In this document: piece by piece, positions 43,001 through 50,999 of the stretch
Position numbering within the stretch: the stretch's first letter is position 1
Layout: each line of letters begins with the position of its first letter
Source: Luteitalea pratensis
GTDB lineage: Bacteria; Acidobacteriota; Vicinamibacteria; Vicinamibacterales; Vicinamibacteraceae
DNA: 64,000 nucleotides
Assembly: GCF_001618865.1 (NCBI RefSeq)
Contig: NZ_CP015136.1
Span: 7,227,001 to 7,291,000 of the forward strand
Direction of reading: 5' to 3'
Notes under the pieces: model-generated
What the model was told of the DNA's origin: nothing
What the model saw: the letters and a program-made list of their open reading frames with translations, nothing else
Databases searched by the model: none
Made by a program: the position numbers and the translations under genes

Positions 43001-45042
43001 GCGAGACGCCGACCTTCGATCTCGTCGTGTTCGACGAGGCGTCGCAGTTACCTCCGGAGGATGCGATCGGCTCCATCGTTCGCGGCGCTCAGCTCGTGGT
43101 CGTCGGTGACCCGAAACAGTTGCCGCCGACGAGTTTCTTCGCGAGCCCGCACGATACGCCCGCCGTGACCGATAGCGAAGACGGCGTCGACGTCCCCGAC
43201 GCCGAGAGCATCCTCGAGGCGTTCATGGGCTGCGGCGTGCCCATGAGCCGGTTGAAGTGGCACTACCGTAGCGCGCACGAGTCACTGATCTCGTTCTCGA
43301 ACGTCAGCTTCTACGACGGCGACCTGCTGACCTTCCCCAGTGTCGAACCGCTGTCCGATCGCCTGGGCCTTCGTTTCGAGCACGTGAGCGGCGGTATCTA
43401 CGAAGGCAAGGGCCTGAATCTCGCCGAAGCACGTCGCGTCGCCGACGCGGTCGTCCGGTTCGCCCGCGAACAACTGGCCGGAGCGAGAGCCGGTGTGCGT
43501 CCCTTGTCGCTTGGCGTCGGCACATTCAACCTGCGCCAGCAGCTGGCGATCCAGGATCTGCTCGAGGAGCGACGGCGCGATGAGCCGGATATCGAGCTGT
43601 TCTTCGATCGCAGCCGCGACGAACCGTTCTTCGTGAAGAACCTGGAGAACATCCAGGGCGACGAGCGCGACGTGATCTTCCTCAGCGTCACCTACGCGAA
43701 GGGACGCGATGGCCGCCTGCGACAGAACTTTGGTCCGCTCAACGGCGAGAACGGCTGGCGGCGTCTCAACGTGCTGACGACGCGCGCGCGGCGAGCGATG
43801 CGCGTCTTCTCGTCGATGCGGGCCAGCGACATCCAGGAAGGCCAGTCGAAAGGGGGCCCGCTGCTCAAGGGCTTCCTCGAGTATGCAGAGTCCGGCAGAC
43901 TCGATCACCCGTCGATCGTCGCCGCCGCGCTCACCGAGTCCCCGTTCGAACGCGAGGTCGTCGCCGATCTGACGCGGCGCGGCCACGTCGTGCAGCCGCA
44001 GGTGGGCGTCGCCGGCTATCGCATCGACATCGGGGTGCGTGACCCTGATGCACCGGGCCGGTTCCTGCTGGGGCTCGAATGTGATGGTGTGGCTTACCAC
44101 GCGTCCGACACCGCGCGGGATCGGGACCGGCTGCGTCAGCAGGTGCTGGAAGCACGCGGCTGGACCATCGTGCGGCTATGGAGCACCGACTGGTTCAAGG
44201 ATCGAGCGGGCCAGATGGAACGACTCGAAAAGGCGATCGCCGACGCGCGTGCGACGCGACCCGCCGCGACCCTCGAACAAGCGAATGACGAGACCGCAAA
44301 GGTAGGGCCGGCTCTCCGCCCGCGCGCCGAAGCCTTGGCGGAGGCGGGAGCCGGCCATGACCCCAATGTTCCGAACTCGCCACCGATTCATGCGGTCGTG
44401 GAGCCCTTGGGATCCGACGCCACGAATGACCGCGTCCGTGGTCCAGGCGCTGGCCCCCTCCACCTTCGCCAAGGCTCCGGCGGACAAGTCGGAGAGCGGG
44501 CCCTACCTTACAGAAAGGCACCGCCGCCCTCGCTGCCGGCCGGCGACGTACTCGAGTGCGACGCGCGGCAGTTGGCGTCGATCGTCGCGCACGTCGTCGG
44601 CGTCGAATCACCGGTGCATGAGGACGATCTCGTGAGCCGGGTGACGGGCTACTTCGGCCAGCGTGCGGGTACTCGGGTCCGTGCGCACGTGCTCGCGGCG
44701 TGCGCAGACGCGGCCGTGCGGGGATCGGTCGAGCGTCGCGGCGAGTTCCTCTGGCAGCCGGCAGGAAGCGTGCGCGTTCGGGATCATTCGGGCAGCGGCA
44801 TCGGCGCGGACCGCATCGCGACCGAAGAATACGACGCGGCCCTGCGAGCGGCGCTCGAGGGCGGGCAGTCGGTTCGGCACGACGCCCTGCTGACCGGGGC
44901 GCGGACATTGCTCGGCTTCGAGCGCACCGGCAGTACGCTGTCGGCCGCGCTGGATGCGGCAATCGGCCGGCTGCTTGCGAGCGGCGAGATCGGGGAAGGC
45001 AGCGCCGGCTATCGGCTCCTGGACCCGCCTGCGTCGACGTGA
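40090..45042 (+). CDS. DUF4011 superfamily-1 helicase fused to MTES_1575-type endonuclease and DUF3320
   Basis: This 1650-residue protein begins with a DUF4011 region (WKRQLLDLTRRNRALNFR). Its split helicase core has Walker A GPPGTGKSQT near residue 354, Walker B VVFDEASQLPPED near 979, VVVGDPKQLPP, KWHYRSAHESLISFSN, and NIQGDERDVIFLSVTYA with the helicase motif VI Arg in TTRARRAMR. A Vsr/PD-(D/E)XK-like nuclease (about 1277-1400) follows: FEREVVADLTRRGH, YRIDIGV and LGLECDG. A DUF3320 C terminus ends it. Such enzymes are often in defence islands and recall Mokosh-like helicase-nucleases in layout. A 211-bp repeat is inserted in frame at residues 1403-1473, so nuclease and C-terminal domain are joined by an artificial linker. 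GTG start. Confidence 0.88.
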   Translation: MPTPESVQAIVNASLDTWKRQLLDLTRRNRALNFRALKVSTIAVVDEQPAEIYRLLYDEERALTFAAAPQPASSAARPRADEPAKSANAGEADDPFDDAEHAPEGRTFEPYAPDSLPGMHLDTVLQTSLEPEALDRSLRRIEEQARLSLEEQGVNTLFLALGLLHYTEAEASDEIFKAPLVLLPASLRRESARSPFALSVGDGEPMVNPALAELLRRQHNLALPELPTGEGASLQSLFLEAQAVIDKLSVARAEPRWRITNDIYLGLFSFQKLVMYKDLEANAAAVTQHRLVHQLITRRGAVTGGGLGLPDDVRTATLDDEYPPERGAHVVDADGSQQRALAAAERGYDLVVEGPPGTGKSQTITNLVAQTLHAGKTVLFVAEKMAALDIVHQRLQHAGLGEFCLELHSTRSSKREVIKSIAAALDASLQRGATPGDAAAKLPDVRATLGRYVEAVHKRFGAIDTTPFSAYGQLAGVLDAPRVDWTGDPVQVTQSALDLADARLQSLAAAAAAAGDISTHPWRDTSHTFYPQDQLDAVVEAARGVADGVAGVEAASADATAALGLPALESLADLGRVRVVMDLLRQSPGAPRDVIESADWNTVPREALDLIERASEAQRLTAEVSERFLPGVLQDDHAGDIAYIESRSGVLASLLWWLDSRQRAIRTRWAAQRQPTYVPSYAAQAHDLKSVVALRETRATLEVAHDRGTALFGVLWQGTASDVAKLEAYARWVSSLRQVHVSTPLSAVTLTVAAQGRVDMATAHRLEVRATALITAVERLATMVQWRADRQALVMLPLAELQVRVSGLVSESHRAARWGAFVAATQEARETIAAPLVDLAEADRVRYADLPRALRRAFWFAWLARCVEDRPALARFQALTHEQRVREFRDLDRRVLADNRSRLVTSLRARVQTSLRDDAVEAVMPVLRREMAKQRNHRPIRETLRLAAPAVRAIKPVFLMSPLSVAQFTKGETPTFDLVVFDEASQLPPEDAIGSIVRGAQLVVVGDPKQLPPTSFFASPHDTPAVTDSEDGVDVPDAESILEAFMGCGVPMSRLKWHYRSAHESLISFSNVSFYDGDLLTFPSVEPLSDRLGLRFEHVSGGIYEGKGLNLAEARRVADAVVRFAREQLAGARAGVRPLSLGVGTFNLRQQLAIQDLLEERRRDEPDIELFFDRSRDEPFFVKNLENIQGDERDVIFLSVTYAKGRDGRLRQNFGPLNGENGWRRLNVLTTRARRAMRVFSSMRASDIQEGQSKGGPLLKGFLEYAESGRLDHPSIVAAALTESPFEREVVADLTRRGHVVQPQVGVAGYRIDIGVRDPDAPGRFLLGLECDGVAYHASDTARDRDRLRQQVLEARGWTIVRLWSTDWFKDRAGQMERLEKAIADARATRPAATLEQANDETAKVGPALRPRAEALAEAGAGHDPNVPNSPPIHAVVEPLGSDATNDRVRGPGAGPLHLRQGSGGQVGERALPYRKAPPPSLPAGDVLECDARQLASIVAHVVGVESPVHEDDLVSRVTGYFGQRAGTRVRAHVLAACADAAVRGSVERRGEFLWQPAGSVRVRDHSGSGIGADRIATEEYDAALRAALEGGQSVRHDALLTGARTLLGFERTGSTLSAALDAAIGRLLASGEIGEGSAGYRLLDPPAST
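44299..44509. mobile_element. MITE-like element inserted in the helicase-nuclease coding sequence
   Basis: The 211-bp segment is bounded by 19-bp inverted repeats: AAGGTAGGGCCGGCTCTCC at 44299-44317 and GGAGAGCGGGCCCTACCTT at 44491-44509, differing at one position. It contains a GAGCCGGCC inner palindrome and the 30-bp block starting CCACCTTCGCCAAGGCTCCG at 44460-44489, both found in intergenic repeats. No transposase is encoded, and no target-site duplication was evident. The reading frame of the host gene stays open through it. Confidence 0.75.
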
Positions 45043-45304
45043 ACCGAGGGCAGGCGGTTCCGAGAGCGGCCGACGTCCGTAGGCAGACGATGCGTAGGCG
45101 TCGAGCAAGCTCGACGCCTACGTGATTCGCGTGGATGCGATACGTCGCCTGCGGTGTAGCTGCCGACCCTGGTCAGCAGAAGGGGTTAGTGTAGCCGCCG
45201 ACCTTGGTCGGCGGGTGGGTTCGATGTAGCCGTCGACCTTCCACCTTCGCCAAGGCTACGGTGGACAAGTCAGGTCGACGGGGGATCCCTGCGGGTAACG
45301 AAAC
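45043..45304. repeat. palindrome-rich intergenic region
   Basis: Four stacked elements fill the gap: the 13-bp perfect palindrome GTAGGCGTCGAGC-AA (45094-45121), a degenerate TGTAGCTGCCGACCCTGGTCAGC near 45155, the perfect CCGCCGACC-TT-GGTCGGCGG (45195-45214), and at 45232-45279 the GTCGACCT/AGGTCGAC palindrome split by the 30-bp CCACCTTCGCC block (45241-45270). No gene was seen. Confidence 0.85.
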
Positions 45305-46990
45305 TCACAAGAGGGGCCACAGGGTGGCCAGGATCAAGGTGGCGACAAGGCCGACGCAGCCCTCGATGAAGACCATGACGCTCACGGTCTTGAGCGTCTC
45401 GGCCTCGGTCATGCCGCTCATCTTGGCGATGACCCAGAATCCGCTGTCGTTCATCCACATGCCAATCTTCGAGCCGGCGCCGATGGCCACGGCCACGTAC
45501 ACCGGGTGGTACGACAAGCCTCCGGCAAGCGCGATCGGCCCGACGATGCCAACGGCCGTGATCATGGCCACTGTTGCCGATCCCTGGGCAATGCGGACGA
45601 GCGCCGTGATTCCCCACGCGATGGGTAACAGCAACAGCTTCTGCGTGGGTACGGTGGCCGCCGCGAGCTCGGCCATTCCGGCTTGTCGCAGCACAGTCCC
45701 CAGTGCGCCACCCGCCGCGATGACGAGGATGATTTCGCCGGCTTCGATGACGCCGTCCTTGACGGTCTTGCGCACGAGATCGGCACGGGAGGAGGCATGG
45801 GCCGGGCTCGCTGGCGCGTACCAGGCCAGCAACAGGATCGCGGCAGCAGCGGAGAGAGTGAGCGCCAGGTTCTTGTCGCCCAGCACGCGAATGATGCTCA
45901 CGGCCCACGAGGGCAGGCCGTACGAAGACGTGGCGAGTGCCGAGTCAGCGCTGATCAGGATGACCGGCAGCAGGATTGGCAGCAGTGAGAGGACCAGTGG
46001 CGGAAGCTGGGTCTCGCCGGCTGTGGATTGGGGTGCTGTCGCCTCGGGCGAATCCGGCCCGCTCCCGATGGCAGATCGCACTTCGAGCGGCCAGCGTCGA
46101 TCGGCGTAGCGCGCGTAGGTGTACCCGGCAAAGGCCGCAATCGTCGAGACGATCAGGCCCTGCTGCATCATGAGCGCGATATCGATGCCCATGGCCTGCG
46201 CCACGAACAACGGCCCCGGCGTCGGTGGCACGAGCGAATGCGTCATCGTCGCGCCAGCAACGATGGTCATCACGAACAACAGATAATTCTTGCGCGTCTC
46301 GCGCCACATTGCCTTGGCGAGTGGCAGCAGCAGATAGAACACGGCCTCGGCAAACATCGGGATGCCGAGGAGCAGGCCACTGCCGAGGAAGGCGAACGGC
46401 GTGCGCGACGGGCCCAGCGCGTTACGCAGGGAGATGACGATACGCTCGGCGCCATGGGCGGCCATGAGGCAGCCGCCGAGGATCGAAGCCATCGCGATGA
46501 GGATGCCGATGTCGAGGGCGGTGCGGCCGAAGCCGTTGGCGACGCGCGCGCCGATGGTCTCACCGGCAGACCTGGCGGCCGCTGCTGCTGTCCCGTCAGT
46601 GGCGACCCAGGCGCCCACGAGGGAGGCGGATGGATCGTCGGACACCACGGAGAGCGTGGTCTCGGCCCCCGCTACTCCGGGGACGGCAACCGTTGCGGTT
46701 CCTACACGTCGAGGCCTGGCTCCCGGATCGAGACGGAATACTCCGTACGCCACTCCCTGCTTCAGCTGTCCTGGTCGCGCGAGCACCAGCGCACCGCGAT
46801 TGCCGGGCTCCAGTTGGTCGATGCGCACGCCTTCCTTCGACAGTTCGTACCGCTCGATCGCTGACGCGGGTGTCAGCGCGGCGACCGCCAGCGCGGCAAC
46901 GATGAGCGTAAGGAAAGCGTGCAGGCGGAACGCCAGCACACCCGTGATCACGATCGCGAGCGCGATCGCCAGGATGGGAAGTGGACTCAA
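45305..46990 (-). CDS. GntP-family permease with inserted soluble domain
   Basis: The 561-residue inner-membrane protein has about 12-14 hydrophobic helices and GntP signatures such as TPASAI-flanked helices, GIPMFAEAVFYLLLPLAKAM, MTHSLVPPTPGPLFVAQAMGID and SKIGMWMNDSGFWVIAKMSGM. Members import gluconate or related sugar acids with protons. Between the second helix and the next conserved segment lies an extra soluble stretch of about 100 residues (about 42-138), absent in typical GntP proteins. TTG at 46990 fits the family start and leaves 47 bp to the divergent dehydratase gene; longer starts overlap that gene. The neighbouring sugar-acid genes suggest a sugar-acid substrate. Confidence 0.85.
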   Translation of the reverse strand: MSPLPILAIALAIVITGVLAFRLHAFLTLIVAALAVAALTPASAIERYELSKEGVRIDQLEPGNRGALVLARPGQLKQGVAYGVFRLDPGARPRRVGTATVAVPGVAGAETTLSVVSDDPSASLVGAWVATDGTAAAAARSAGETIGARVANGFGRTALDIGILIAMASILGGCLMAAHGAERIVISLRNALGPSRTPFAFLGSGLLLGIPMFAEAVFYLLLPLAKAMWRETRKNYLLFVMTIVAGATMTHSLVPPTPGPLFVAQAMGIDIALMMQQGLIVSTIAAFAGYTYARYADRRWPLEVRSAIGSGPDSPEATAPQSTAGETQLPPLVLSLLPILLPVILISADSALATSSYGLPSWAVSIIRVLGDKNLALTLSAAAAILLLAWYAPASPAHASSRADLVRKTVKDGVIEAGEIILVIAAGGALGTVLRQAGMAELAAATVPTQKLLLLPIAWGITALVRIAQGSATVAMITAVGIVGPIALAGGLSYHPVYVAVAIGAGSKIGMWMNDSGFWVIAKMSGMTEAETLKTVSVMVFIEGCVGLVATLILATLWPLL

Positions 46991-47037
46991 GAGGCGGTTA
47001 GCGTAGACTTCCGCGACGGTTTTTTCCAGCGCCAACC

Positions 47038-48807
47038 ATGACCGACCCACGAGTCCCAGCCCCATCTGGTGCCCCGGGGCGCCCCGCCCGTCGCGCGGCC
47101 GCCGACTTGCGGTCGCAACGGTGGTTCGCTCCGGATGACCTGCGCAGCTTCGGTCACCGCAGCCGGCTCCGGCAACTGGGGTACTCGGCCGACGATGCCG
47201 AGGGCAAGCCGGTCATCGCGATCCTCAACACCTGGAGCGACCTGCAGCAATGCCATGGGCACTTCCGCGAGCGCGCGGAGGACGTCAAGCAGGGTGTGTG
47301 GCAGGCTGGTGGGTTCCCCGTCGAGATGCCGGTGCTGTCGCTGTCGGAGATGTTCGTCAAGCCGACGGCGATGTTCTACCGCAACCTGCTGGCGCTCGAG
47401 GTCGAGGAAATCCTGCGATCGCACCCGATCGACGGCGTGGTCCTCATGGGCGGGTGCGACAAGACGGTGCCCGGGCTGATCATGGGCGCGATTTCGATGA
47501 ACCTGCCCGCGATCTTCGTGCCTGCCGGCCCGATGCTGGCCGGTCGCTTCCGCACCGAGCGCCTCGGCAGCGGGACCGACGTGTGGAAGTACTGGAACGA
47601 ACGCAAGGCCGGCAACCTGGACGAATGTGCGCTGCGACAGGTCGAGGAAGGCATCGCGCGATCGCCTGGCACGTGCATGACGATGGGAACCGCGTCGACG
47701 ATGGCGTCGATCACGGAGGCGCTGGGGCTCACCCTGACGGGTGCGGCGACGATCCCCGCCGTGCACTCGGCGCATGCGCGGATGGCAACGGCCGCAGGGC
47801 GACGTGCCGTGGAGCTGGTGTGGGAGGATCTCCGCCCGTCGGCCATTCTCACCGCCGACGCATTCCGTAACGGCGTCGTCACCGACATGGCGCTGTGCGG
47901 GTCCACCAACGCGATCATCCACCTCATCGCCATGGCCCGCCGGGCGGGTGTTCCACTGACGCTCGAAGACTTCGATCGGATCTCGCGAGAGGTCCCGGTC
48001 GTGGTGAACCTGCGGCCCGCCGGTGAGTTCCTGATGGAGGACTTCCACGATGCGGGCGGTGTGCCCGCGTTGTTGTCGCGCCTGCGACCACACCTCGCGC
48101 TCGGCTGCCGGACGGTCGGCGGCAGCACGATCGGCGAGGTCATCGCTGGCGCCGAGGTGTTGTCAGACGAAGTCATCCGGCCGCTCGACCGACCGCTCGC
48201 CCGTGCCGGTGGGACCTTCGTGTTGCGGGGGAACCTCGCTCCAGACGGGTGCGTGATCAAGCCGACGGCGGCCGAGCCACGGCTGCTGAAGCACACGGGC
48301 CCGGCATTGGTCTTCGCGACCTATGCCGACCTCAAGGCGCGGATCGACCAGGACGATCTCGATGTCACGCCCGATCATGTCGTGGTGCTGCAGAATGCCG
48401 GCCCTGTCGGGGCGCCGGGCATGCCGGAATGGGGCATGCTGCCCATCCCGAAGAAGTTGTTGCAGCAGGGCATCCGCGACATGGTGCGTATCTCGGACGC
48501 GCGGATGTCGGGCACGAGCTACGGTACGTGCGTGCTGCACGTGGCGCCGGAGGCTGCCGTCGGGGGGCCACTCGCGCTGGTACGCGATGGTGACCTGATC
48601 GAGATCGACGTCGAGGCACGGCGGATCCACCTGCATGTCGCCGACGAGGAGTTGGCCGCCCGCAAGGCCACGTGGAGCGCGCCGCCGCGGCGCTACGAGC
48701 GCGGTTACTCCCGCCTGTTCCTGGACCAGACGTCGCAGGCGCCGGACGGCTGCGACTTCACGTTCCTCGAAGGCGGTTGGCCGACGCCGGAACCGGACAT
48801 TTACTGA
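47038..48807 (+). CDS. IlvD/Edd-family sugar-acid dehydratase
   Basis: This 589-residue Fe-S dehydratase removes water from a sugar acid. Family marks: WSDLQQCHGHFRERAEDV, MGGCDKTVPGLIMGA and SPGTCMTMGTASTMASITEALG (Cys ligands of the [2Fe-2S] cluster), ILTADAFRNGVVTDMALCGSTN, and late NAGPVGAPGMPEWGMLPIPKKLL and ISDARMSGTSYGTCVLHVAPEA with the catalytic Ser/Lys region. The sequence fits the L-arabinonate/D-xylonate branch better than dihydroxyacid dehydratase IlvD. It diverges from the GntP permease and is followed by a DHDPS-family lyase, which matches a 2-keto-3-deoxy sugar acid pathway. Confidence 0.92.
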   Translation: MTDPRVPAPSGAPGRPARRAAADLRSQRWFAPDDLRSFGHRSRLRQLGYSADDAEGKPVIAILNTWSDLQQCHGHFRERAEDVKQGVWQAGGFPVEMPVLSLSEMFVKPTAMFYRNLLALEVEEILRSHPIDGVVLMGGCDKTVPGLIMGAISMNLPAIFVPAGPMLAGRFRTERLGSGTDVWKYWNERKAGNLDECALRQVEEGIARSPGTCMTMGTASTMASITEALGLTLTGAATIPAVHSAHARMATAAGRRAVELVWEDLRPSAILTADAFRNGVVTDMALCGSTNAIIHLIAMARRAGVPLTLEDFDRISREVPVVVNLRPAGEFLMEDFHDAGGVPALLSRLRPHLALGCRTVGGSTIGEVIAGAEVLSDEVIRPLDRPLARAGGTFVLRGNLAPDGCVIKPTAAEPRLLKHTGPALVFATYADLKARIDQDDLDVTPDHVVVLQNAGPVGAPGMPEWGMLPIPKKLLQQGIRDMVRISDARMSGTSYGTCVLHVAPEAAVGGPLALVRDGDLIEIDVEARRIHLHVADEELAARKATWSAPPRRYERGYSRLFLDQTSQAPDGCDFTFLEGGWPTPEPDIY

Positions 48808-48810
48808 GTA

Positions 48811-48921
48811 CTGGTAATTTCAGAAGCTCAGAATTGCAGAATTGCACTAAGGGCTCAGCGCTCCGAAGGTTGGTGGTGGTGGTGAAATTCTGAAATTCTT
48901 GAATTCTGCAATTCTCGAGGC
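48811..48921. repeat. dispersed intergenic element, copy B (before the DHDPS-family gene)
   Basis: It repeats the parts of copy A in the same order: an AATTGCAG-rich start, GCGCTCCGAAGGT, a GGTGGTGGTGG run, AAATTCTGAAATTC and a final ATTCTCGAGGCC four bases before ATG. The similarity to 36824-36937 is clear although the genes that follow are unrelated. Confidence 0.75.
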
Positions 48922-48924
48922 CCC

Positions 48925-49860
48925 ATGATCACGACGCCCCTGTCCCCATCCCACTTCGCCCGCTCCGTGATGGCCGTGCCGCCGTTGGCGCGACTGCTCG
49001 ATCGCTCGCTGTCGGAGGCGGGTAACGGCCGCATCATCCGGCATCTCGAGGCGGGGGGCGTGTCGTTGCTGCTGTATGGCGGCAACGCGAACTTCTACCA
49101 CATGCCGCTATCCGAGTACGACGCGGCCCTGGCGATGCTCGAGCAACTGGCGGGTCCGGATTCGCTCGTCGTGCCGTCGGCCGGCCCGAGCTACGCGTTG
49201 CTGCTCGAGCACGCCCGGATTGTCCGGCGTCACCGGTTTCCCACCGTGATGGTGTTGCCGCAGCAGGGGATCACCACGAGCGTCGGTGTGGCCAACGGGA
49301 TCCGCGAGTTCGTGGCGGCCGCCGGCGTGCCGGCACTGGTCTACGTGAAGAACGACGGCTACATCGAGCCCGAGGAGATTGCCGCGCTCGACAAGGAGGG
49401 GCTGGTCAGCGCGATCAAGTACGCGGTCGTGCGCAAGGACACCTCTGACGACCCGTATCTGCGCAAGCTCGTCTCGATGGTCGACACGAGCAAGATCATC
49501 AGCGGCATCGGCGAGCAGCCCGCGATCGTCCACGTCCGGGACTTTGGCCTCGCGGGCTTCACGAGCGGATGCGTCTGCGTCGCGCCGCGACTGTCTCAGA
49601 CCATGCTGGCGGCCGTGCACCGGCAGGACTGGGTCGAGGCCGAGCGGGTCCGCGGCATCTTCGTGGCGCTCGAAGACCTCCGCAACGCCATCAACCCGAT
49701 CCGCGTTCTGCACCAGGCGGTGGAGAGCGCCGGCATCGCCGAGACGGGGCCGTTGCTGCCGCTATTGAGCAACGTCGGAGAAGAGCACGTCGAGGCGATC
49801 GAGGCGGCGGCGCGAGCACTGCTCGCCGCTGACGGGCAGCCGGCGAACCCTGTGTCTTGA
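48925..49860 (+). CDS. dihydrodipicolinate synthase/N-acetylneuraminate lyase family protein
   Basis: This 311-residue (beta/alpha)8 class I lyase or dehydratase has VLPQQGITTSVGVANGIREF and PALVYVKNDGYIEPEEIA, then SAIKYAVVRKD where Lys165 is the likely Schiff-base lysine. Tyr140 in VYVKN matches the conserved active-site Tyr. It probably acts on the 2-keto-3-deoxy acid made by the dehydratase upstream, either dehydrating it (L-KDA dehydratase, to 2-oxoglutarate semialdehyde) or cleaving it. The gap to the dehydratase is filled by the copy-B repeat, whose GAGG supplies the ribosome site. Confidence 0.88.
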   Translation: MITTPLSPSHFARSVMAVPPLARLLDRSLSEAGNGRIIRHLEAGGVSLLLYGGNANFYHMPLSEYDAALAMLEQLAGPDSLVVPSAGPSYALLLEHARIVRRHRFPTVMVLPQQGITTSVGVANGIREFVAAAGVPALVYVKNDGYIEPEEIAALDKEGLVSAIKYAVVRKDTSDDPYLRKLVSMVDTSKIISGIGEQPAIVHVRDFGLAGFTSGCVCVAPRLSQTMLAAVHRQDWVEAERVRGIFVALEDLRNAINPIRVLHQAVESAGIAETGPLLPLLSNVGEEHVEAIEAAARALLAADGQPANPVS

Positions 49861-50168
49861 CGCGTCATGCGTCGCCGCCGCCTGACGGCGCGTCGCGCGT
49901 CGACCTGAAGGTCGACGCCTACATTCGTCGAGGTGAAGGCTGTAGCGGCGGACCTTCAGGTCGGCGGGTGAGAGTGGACGCGGCCGACTGCCGGCCAAGA
50001 TCGGGGTATTCCGAAGGCCGAAGGCCGCATGCCGAAGGCCGATGGTCGAGATGTTTCGATCGGGAGGCACTTGTGTCAGACCCCGCACACCGGCCGCGTC
50101 TTCGCTCCGTCAGGGCCCGAGTGAACGCGGACCGTGGGCCCACAACGTAGGAACGAGACACCCTGGGT
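49861..50168. repeat. intergenic repeats before the sigma/Lon-like/SMC operon
   Basis: A perfect GCGTCGACCT-GA-AGGTCGACGC hairpin lies at 49897-49918 and an imperfect CTGTAGCGGCGGACCTTCAGG element at 49940-49965, followed by CCGAAGGCCGAAGGCC units to about 50045. The last 120 bp before the operon are free of repeats and must hold its promoter; no clear -35/-10 pair was seen. Confidence 0.75.
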
Positions 50169-50999
50169 ATGACCCTGTCCGACGCGTTGGTCCTGATGGC
50201 GCCACCCGATCGCACGCTCTCGCCTGACGAGGACGCGCGACGCCAGGCGGCCATTGCAATCGTGTACGCCGCTCTCGAAGCACTGGCGCGACGCGTCGTG
50301 CCGGAACCGAAACGCGGCGACGTGGTCAACGACGTCGTCATGCGCCTCATGAAGAACCGTCCTGGTCCGCGGCGGTACACGTCCACCGACGCCGAAGCCA
50401 CCGGCTACCTCGTGACGGCGCTCAAGAACATGCTTCGCGACAGCATCAACCGTGACCGCGACGATCTCCACCGCCTGGTGTCCACGACGCCGGATGACGA
50501 CGATGGTCGCCCGCGCGACCTGCCCTCTCCCGACCTGGACATCCGCTCGGTGCTCATCGACCGCGAGAACCACACGGCCAACTCTGCGTTGCTGGCCAAG
50601 GCCGACCAGGTGCTCTACGAACGAGCAATTCCGGCCATCGCGGGCACGCTGCGCGAAGGCGATGGGTTCGTGGCCACCGTACGCGACATCCGCGCGATCG
50701 CCCGTGAGATCACCACCATCGACGATATCGTGACGCGCGAACAGCGCGGCAACGACACGTTCGTGCGGACGCGCAACCGCATCTACCAGCGCCAGAAGCG
50801 CGCACGCGGCTACCTGCTCGAAGTGCCACGCAACCGCCCCGACGACGTGCCGCGGCTGTCGGCGTGGCTGATCGGTGCCGCCCTGGCCCGCGAGCTCGAG
50901 GAAGCCGTCCGCGGCGTGGCGCGCTCCGACTTCGCGCCGCGCGTACAGCACGGCAGCAACCCACTTGTCGCCTCAGGCGACGAGGTCATGTCCGAATGA
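50169..50999 (+). CDS. sigma-70-like (region 2-type) protein, first gene of a conflict-type operon
   Basis: This 276-residue protein shows sigma-factor region 2-like helices: VNDVVMRLMKNRPGPRRYTSTDAEATGYLVTALKNMLRDSINRDRDDL at about residues 52-100. The rest is helical, with ARGYLLEVPRNRPDDVPRLSAWLIGAAL near the C terminus; a normal region 4 was not recognised. It may direct RNA polymerase to the operon or act as a regulator derived from a sigma factor. Its stop overlaps the next start (ATGA). It shows no similarity I can see to the first protease operon's regulatory parts. Confidence 0.65.
   Translation: MTLSDALVLMAPPDRTLSPDEDARRQAAIAIVYAALEALARRVVPEPKRGDVVNDVVMRLMKNRPGPRRYTSTDAEATGYLVTALKNMLRDSINRDRDDLHRLVSTTPDDDDGRPRDLPSPDLDIRSVLIDRENHTANSALLAKADQVLYERAIPAIAGTLREGDGFVATVRDIRAIAREITTIDDIVTREQRGNDTFVRTRNRIYQRQKRARGYLLEVPRNRPDDVPRLSAWLIGAALARELEEAVRGVARSDFAPRVQHGSNPLVASGDEVMSE

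Noticed and set aside
44299-44509. The 211-bp element as an intron or intein
   Set aside because: It is far too short for either, lacks splicing motifs, and its parts recur as intergenic DNA repeats.
47038-48807. Dehydratase as IlvD of branched-chain amino acid synthesis
   Set aside because: It pairs with a sugar-acid permease and a DHDPS-family lyase, and its sequence details fit the sugar-acid branch better.
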